Assembly: GCA_021234155.1 (NCBI GenBank)
Contig: JAJEKV010000541.1
Coordinates: 62,001-126,000, forward strand
Length of the DNA: 64,000 nt
Direction of reading: 5' to 3'
Source: Isoetes taiwanensis
Lineage: Eukaryota; Streptophyta; Lycopodiopsida; Isoetales; Isoetaceae
Shown here one piece after another: positions 58,229 to 64,000 of the stretch (position 1 is its first letter; each line of letters begins with the position of its first letter). Under the pieces are notes generated by a model. The model did no database searches and was not told the origin of the DNA. It worked only from the letters and a program-made list of their open reading frames with translations. The position numbers and the translations under genes are program-made.

Positions 58229-60116
58229 TATTTTTATATATATATAGTATATATATATTAACGCTTTTATCTAGACCCGGGATCCGACAAAAAATTTTCA
58301 CCAACTTGGTTGCCCCACCCGGCTTTAGAGGGTTTAGCATTCTATATAACCTAAAAAAAATGGTATAAATTTATAATCGCTAGAACTCTTACCGTGATAA
58401 ATTTATATGGCAAGAGTTGACTTTTTGATTTTGTTATATACTATATATATAGTATACAAGTCTTTGTATTCATGATGAAGCGTAAAGTCAACTCGACATT
58501 TGTGATTGAATTTTTCTATGAGGAATTTACAACAAACATCTTAGCATGAAAGTTAGAAATTAAAGACCGTGATTCTATCTACTATATAGGCAAATAGAAA
58601 AGTCAAACTAAACTTGAATATACACTCGATTGTTTGGTCAACCCATCAAAATTCACAATTGATTCTAAAGAGGAAGTCAAACACCTAAGCCAAAGTTCAA
58701 TAAGCCCATCGAGATGTACTCCAAACTAAAAGTCAATTGTAAAGTGAAAATCAAATACAAAATGATAAGATTTAAACATGTTTACTTTTGTTTGCTTTGT
58801 CGTAGTAAAACCAATTTTTTGCAATAATAAAAATATGCATGAAACGTATTCAATAACATAGGCTCAGACCAACATTATGCGTCATCCCTGCGGCTTTACA
58901 CGATTATATGTATTGTTCCTCTTGACGATGGATTTTGTTGTTCTCAAGATCAAACCCAATGTTAATGCTGTTGGTCATCAGATGCAATTTCAGAAAGGTT
59001 ACCATAACCTTGTGCCGGGCTATATGGAGTACGCCAAATAACCAAATTTCCTTGAAACTACATTATTTCCGAAGCCATTTTAGAAGTAGCTGATGAGCTT
59101 CCTGAGGTCCCATGTTGGCATGTATAACGCTAAATAAAATGATACATTCAATGATATTTTAACCTTTTGGCAAATCATCATTCAACAATTCCTCGCATAA
59201 TCGTAGGACTGCTCATGAATAAGCCGGCGGAGAGGAGGTCCCAGCTGGATTGACCTCGCAACGGCTTACTACAACAAATGATGTTTATATCTAACCTGCC
59301 CAACATCAAGAAAATCCATGCCACAAACCTATAAAAAAGTCCCAATGATGTTTGCATCAAATCACATTGCATGATAATACCGTAAACGTAAACCAAACTT
59401 TTCTTCAAATGGTATAAATTCCCTCATACAACATGTGTGAAAGACAACAAAGAGTGTATGGTGTTCTAGTTAACAAATTAGCCAAGTTAAAGCCAACAAC
59501 ATACAATAGAACCAGGTTCACATCAACAGATATCAATTTCACTGGTTGAGCCGAAAGTAAAGCAAATGCAAAAGATTGTTTCAAATTGTTTGTACAACAT
59601 CTATCAATCATATCATGTGTAATCAACATGTATCAAGCATGTCTTGTCTACTTTAGTATGACTTAGCGGGACGCCACATTGGCATTGGATCACATTAGAC
59701 CAACAACCGAAAGGAATTGTATATATAGTGTACATGAGGGATTAAATTCAACGAACCTTAACACCTCAAAATACCTTATTAAACCACAAACTGAAGGAAA
59801 CAGAGGTACATTTTAGCCAACTTTAAAAAAATGTGATGAATTGCATTTGCAAAGTCTCTCCACTAAACACCCAAACGGAATAACAAATTCAGAACCTTTT
59901 ATTGGAAATCTTTTGTGACCGGAGAGACCATTCCAAGTACCATGAACCTTCGAATTTTACTTTTCAAGATCCTTTCACTTGTAGACGAAAAAACTAAGAC
60001 CAATAATTTCGTTCTTATATGGGTCCATCAACTGCTTAAATAGTTACATTCTATGCATGTTAATGGACGATATAACTAGGTGCTCTTAAACATTTGTAGG
60101 TGATCAATTTCCATCG
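58229..60116 (+). repeat. 1.89-kb tandem duplication, copy 1
   Basis: Begins with TTTTTATATATATATAGTAT and repeats at an offset of 1,888 bases. Contents include TTTTATCTAGACCC, TTTTGTTATATACTATATA, AGTCAACTCGACATTTGTGA and TTCGTTCTTATATGGGTCCA. I see no gene in it. The frames at 59178-59629 (minus) do not keep open in the other copy. Confidence 0.92.
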
Positions 60117-61982
60117 CTATTTTATATATATATAGTATATATATATTAACGCTTTTATCTGGACCTGATCCCGACAAAAAAATTTTCACTAACTTGGTTG
60201 CCCCAACAGCTTTGTAGAGGGTTTAGTATTGCATCTATAAAAAAATGGTATAAATTATCGCTAGAACTCTTTATTTATAAATTTATCAAGAGTTGACTTT
60301 TTGATTTTTGTTATATACTATATATAGTAGTAAGTCTTTGTACTATGATGAAGTGTAAGTCAATCGACATTTGTGATTGAATTTTTTCTATGAGGAATTT
60401 TACAAACAAACATCTTAGCATGAAAAGTTAGAAATTAAAGACTGCATTCTATCCTATATAGGCAAATAGAAAAAGTCAAACCAAACTTGAATATACACTC
60501 CCCATTGTTTGGGTCAACCCATCAAAATTCACAATTGATCTCAAAGATAGTGCCAAAACACGGGCCAAAGTTCAATAAGCCCATCGAAGATGTAATTCCA
60601 AACGAAAAGTTCAATTGTAAAGTGAAAATCAAATACAAAATGATAAGATGGAGAAACATGCTTTACAGTTTTTGCTTGCTTTGCCGAAACTAATTTGTAA
60701 TAATAAAAAATATGATGAAACGTATTCATAACATAGGTTTCGCATCAACATTATGTCATCCCCGTGCTTTTAAGCATGATTATATGCACGTTCCCTCCGG
60801 ACTCCATTTTAGTTGTTCTCGTGATCAACCCAATGCTAATGCCGATAGTCATCCCAGATGCACTCACAGAGGCCACCAACCTTGTGTCGTATGGAGTACG
60901 GGCTGTAGGCCAACCACATTTCCTTGAAACTACATTCTTCCGAGCTACTTCTAGAAGTAGCCATGAGCTTCCTTAGAGGTCCCATGTTGGTATGCATAAC
61001 GCTGAAATAAAATGATATCTAACAGATAATGAACTCTTTTTGGCAAATCATCATTCAACAATTCCCACATAAGCGCTAGGACTTCACTCATGAATAAGCC
61101 GTGAACAGGAGGTCCGCAGCTTTGATTGACCCCAGAAATGTGGCTTACCATAACAATGATGTTTATATCTAACTGCTCCAACATCAAGAAAATCCATGCT
61201 ATATAAGGCCTATGTAACTAAAAGTCCCAATGATGTTTGCATCAAACTGCATTGCAACGAAGATAATACCGGAACCAAACTTTTCAAATGTGGCATAAAT
61301 TCCATAAACATGGTTAAAGACAATAAAGAGTGTATGAAGTTCTAGTTAACAAATTCAGCGTAAGCCTAAACACAATATAAGACAATAGAACTAGGGTTCA
61401 TCAACGCATATCACCACCGGAAATGATACAGTAAAATGCAAAAAGATTTGTTTTCACCGTTTGTACAACATCTATCAATCATGGTCATGTAACGGCATGT
61501 ATCAAGCATATCTTGTCCTTACTTAGTATGACTTAGCTGGACGCTTACATTGGTATTGGATCACATTAGACCAAACAACCGAGGACTTCCCATATAGTGT
61601 ACATGAGGATTAATCTAATTTGCACTTTTTTAACACATTTATCCTTTTATTAAACCTGTTTCAAAGGAAAATGAGGTATTACTAGGCCAACTTAGAAAAT
61701 GTGGATGAATGCATTTGCAAGTCTCTCCACTAAACACCAACGCGGAATAACAAATTCTGAAACTTTGTTGAAATCTTTGCGCATCGAGAGACTCCATTCC
61801 AAGTACTATGAACCTTTCAATTTTACTTTTCAAAGATCCTTTTCACTTGTAGACGTAAAAAACTAAGACCAATAATTTCGCTCTTATACGGGTCTATCAA
61901 TCGCTTAAATAGTTACATTCTATGCATGTTGGCGTGGGATCTATAACTAGGTAAGCCAACATTTGTAGGCAGGATCAATTTC
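60117..61982 (+). repeat. 1.89-kb tandem duplication, copy 2
   Basis: Collinear with 58229-60116 to CAATTTCCACGCAG at about 61982. Differences are short insertions, deletions and substitutions, again often where one copy has CTG or CAG (for example GGACCTGATCC against AGACCCGGGATCC, and CAACAGCTTT against CACCCGGCTTT). Confidence 0.92.
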
Positions 61983-63879
61983 CACGCAGATACAAAAAAC
62001 TCATTAACCCGGACTCACAATGATAAATTGGATGGACCGCCATGGTGTTTCTTCCTCAACATCAAAGAGACAACATCACCATTTGTTTTATTTGTAGGGG
62101 GCACATTGCCAGCGACCCAACTTCATAAATGGTGTGGTTCAGATGGGCCTATGAGCATTACGTGTACGTGGTCATCCAGATGGTTCAATAGTGCGAAAGA
62201 AAGGTAGCAAAGTTTAACCCGGAAAGGTGAAACGGTTCATACCGGAGTTGTTCGAGGTATTTAGGTTCGCCCGGCGTAATTAACAACTTTCATTAATACT
62301 CTAGAGCTTTCACAAAAACAATATTTTCAGTTGGTTTTGTTTGTAGAAATCTCAAATAATATATGCAAATCGCCAGCTAGATAAGGCAAGGCATATAGGA
62401 CTTTCTAAGCATCAAGATCTAGTTTGGCATTCCAGTTTACTCGCGTCCAGCGCTTCGCTCTTCCAAGACTTTATACACGAACGAATAAGCTCAACAAAAG
62501 TTGAGCCAATAATCTCTCCAATTTGTTTCATGAAAATAGAACGTGTATCCGTCCCGAACCCTGGAACTCACATTGGTAATTTATCTTTGAAAAAAATAAA
62601 CACATGTCTAAAACACTTCGTGTAAATTGCAAATAACATCTGAGAAAAAATACACACATGCTTCACTACAAAATTCTAAAAAGCTTTTCAAGACCTCCGC
62701 TTAGTCCTTTCCTGTAAAACCATGAAAATCACAGAAGTTTCTTGCTCGGCAATGAATCAAGGATGTTGGGTTCTTTGACCTGCACTAGATAGGTCCAATT
62801 GATGAAAACCATGTCAATCTTTGTTCTAAAAGGCTATCCCATGGCTTAGCCAATTTGTTGCAATAATAAGGGATGATCCACAATGGGCTTTGTTGGCATC
62901 TAAAATGCCTAAAAGCAAGAAACGCGAATTACCAAGAGAGATAGAGCAAGCAACACAGGACTTAGGTAAATTCAAGAACCATCACAACCCTCGCATGTGC
63001 CGCCAGAAGCATCCGCATGGAAACCGCACTCGGTGACGTGAAAAGCCGCCTTTGCACTAAAGTAAAGCGCACCAAATTGAACGCGGAAATAGAAACGTCG
63101 CCAGTAAATTGAGATTGAATGAGAAATCCAAACACCGTGACTCCCTGCGGGTACCGGAATCAACAAATGCGATTTCAAAGCAGCCCTCGAGGCCCCGATT
63201 TATTTAAAAGTCCTATCTTCCCCGAATCATCTTGACCACTTATTTCCGCACATTTTTAATAGCATAGCATACTTTGCTGAAAAATGGCATTTAAATCATT
63301 CCGGTTCCAAATCTATGACATCGTTAAAGCGCGACATCAACACTTGTAGACGGCCTACCATCACGTGGGTGCGCGCGTGCGCAGTAATTTAACCATTCCT
63401 TTCACTCTCGGGCAGTGTAAATTCCTTTCGAGGTAGATCCGCCTCCCTCCCTATCGGGACTTTATACAAGCCAATTTATCCTTTTCTCAACTCCAGGGAC
63501 CCATATGCCACTGTTTTTTCAAGAGCTTTAGTATTTTGACCTGAGAATTACGGTGAATTATAAATATGTCACATCGTGCCATAGGGAGAAGCCGCCGCCA
63601 AACAACAATCGACATACCCCACGAACAGCCAAATGTCCAATCCCAACATGCTTATATATTTATCCATCAATAAATATTTTTTCACCCTCATTTTCATTTC
63701 CCATTAAATAAAGGTGCCACCTCATTTTAAAGAATTGCTTTGCACTTTCCTATAATTTTTGTATTGAAGGGTCCAGATTTCATCTTCCCCATCCAACGGT
63801 TTAGACATGGGGGTAGGTGGATGCCCATAAATAACCTATATATGCCCTACATTAAAAATAAAAGCGACATGCAAATGTC
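61983..63879. other. No recognisable gene
   Basis: Mixed-composition sequence. The minus-strand frame 62972-63178 (RRFYFRVQFGALYFSAKAAF) is the most protein-like, but it is short and unassigned. A CG/GC-rich word (GGGTGCGCGCGTGCGC) lies at 63367-63382. Confidence 0.3.
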
Positions 63880-64000
63880 CAAGCTTAGAAATAGGGAATT
63901 TTCATGTATGCCCCATCATGCACCCAACATGAGGTGGAATCTTCCTAACCCTTGATCTCAATCATTTGACGGTTGGGATGAATTTCTATGAACATGCCCC
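63880..64000 (-). repeat. MITE-like end, right member of an inverted pair
   Basis: Ends GGATGAATTTCTATGAACAT followed by GCCCC at the window edge, which is the complement of the start at 56160. The matching inner word is CATGCACCCAACATGAGGTGG (about 63919). The window stops before any target-site duplication could be seen. Confidence 0.6.

Noticed and set aside
60487-60976. Small genes on the plus strand
   Set aside because: The frames are not kept in the duplicated copy (58600-59090) and show no domain.

Overview
This is nuclear DNA of a land plant with a large, transposon-rich genome. The evidence is spliced gene fragments with GT/AG introns, an L1-type LINE with plant-style organisation, a Helitron carrying a replication protein A gene, a Ty3/gypsy integrase, an LTR remnant primed by initiator-Met tRNA, and microsatellites. 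The species cannot be fixed from the sequence. Fragments of a bacterial-type HslU ATPase and of a gene with ParB-like and DNA-methyltransferase-like parts make me lean, weakly, towards a lineage outside the well-studied flowering plants. No intact ordinary host gene is visible.

Layout. 0-6.7 kb: a dense array of perfect palindromes (1.0-1.36 kb), a broken ParB-like coding segment (2.2-2.75 kb), a compound microsatellite, repeated exon-like modules, and a decayed electron-transfer-flavoprotein:ubiquinone oxidoreductase (ETF-QO) gene (4.48-5.8 kb). 6.75-19.8 kb: a Helitron with one long Rep/helicase frame broken by four in-frame stops, followed by a spliced RPA1-like gene that is split by a 5'-truncated LINE. 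12.0-28.35 kb: an 8.17-kb tandem duplication covers most of the RPA gene, the LINE, the Helitron 3' hairpin and two exons of a host gene. The host sequence resumes after it and ends in a methyltransferase-like exon at 28.6-29.0 kb. 29.3-35.2 kb: LTR-retrotransposon remnants and a LINE zinc-knuckle fragment. 35.28-37.86 kb: a second, GC-rich LINE with poly(A) and a 15-bp target-site duplication. 38-52 kb: repeats, foldbacks, a truncated gypsy integrase (minus strand) and unassigned sequence. 53.8-54.84 kb: exons of HslU (minus strand). 56-64 kb: a degenerate minisatellite, a 1.89-kb tandem duplication and an inverted pair of MITE-like ends.

Two points govern interpretation. First, the two copies of each tandem duplication differ mostly at CAG/CTG trinucleotides, with changes such as CTG to TTCG or CAG to CGG. 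That looks like a consensus error at methylated CHG sites rather than natural mutation, so many 'frameshifts' and even the apparent loss of the HslU Walker A motif may be technical. Second, the ParB-like segment, the spliced exons flanking the Helitron and the methyltransferase-like exon may be one large host gene into which the Helitron, and then the LINE, inserted.
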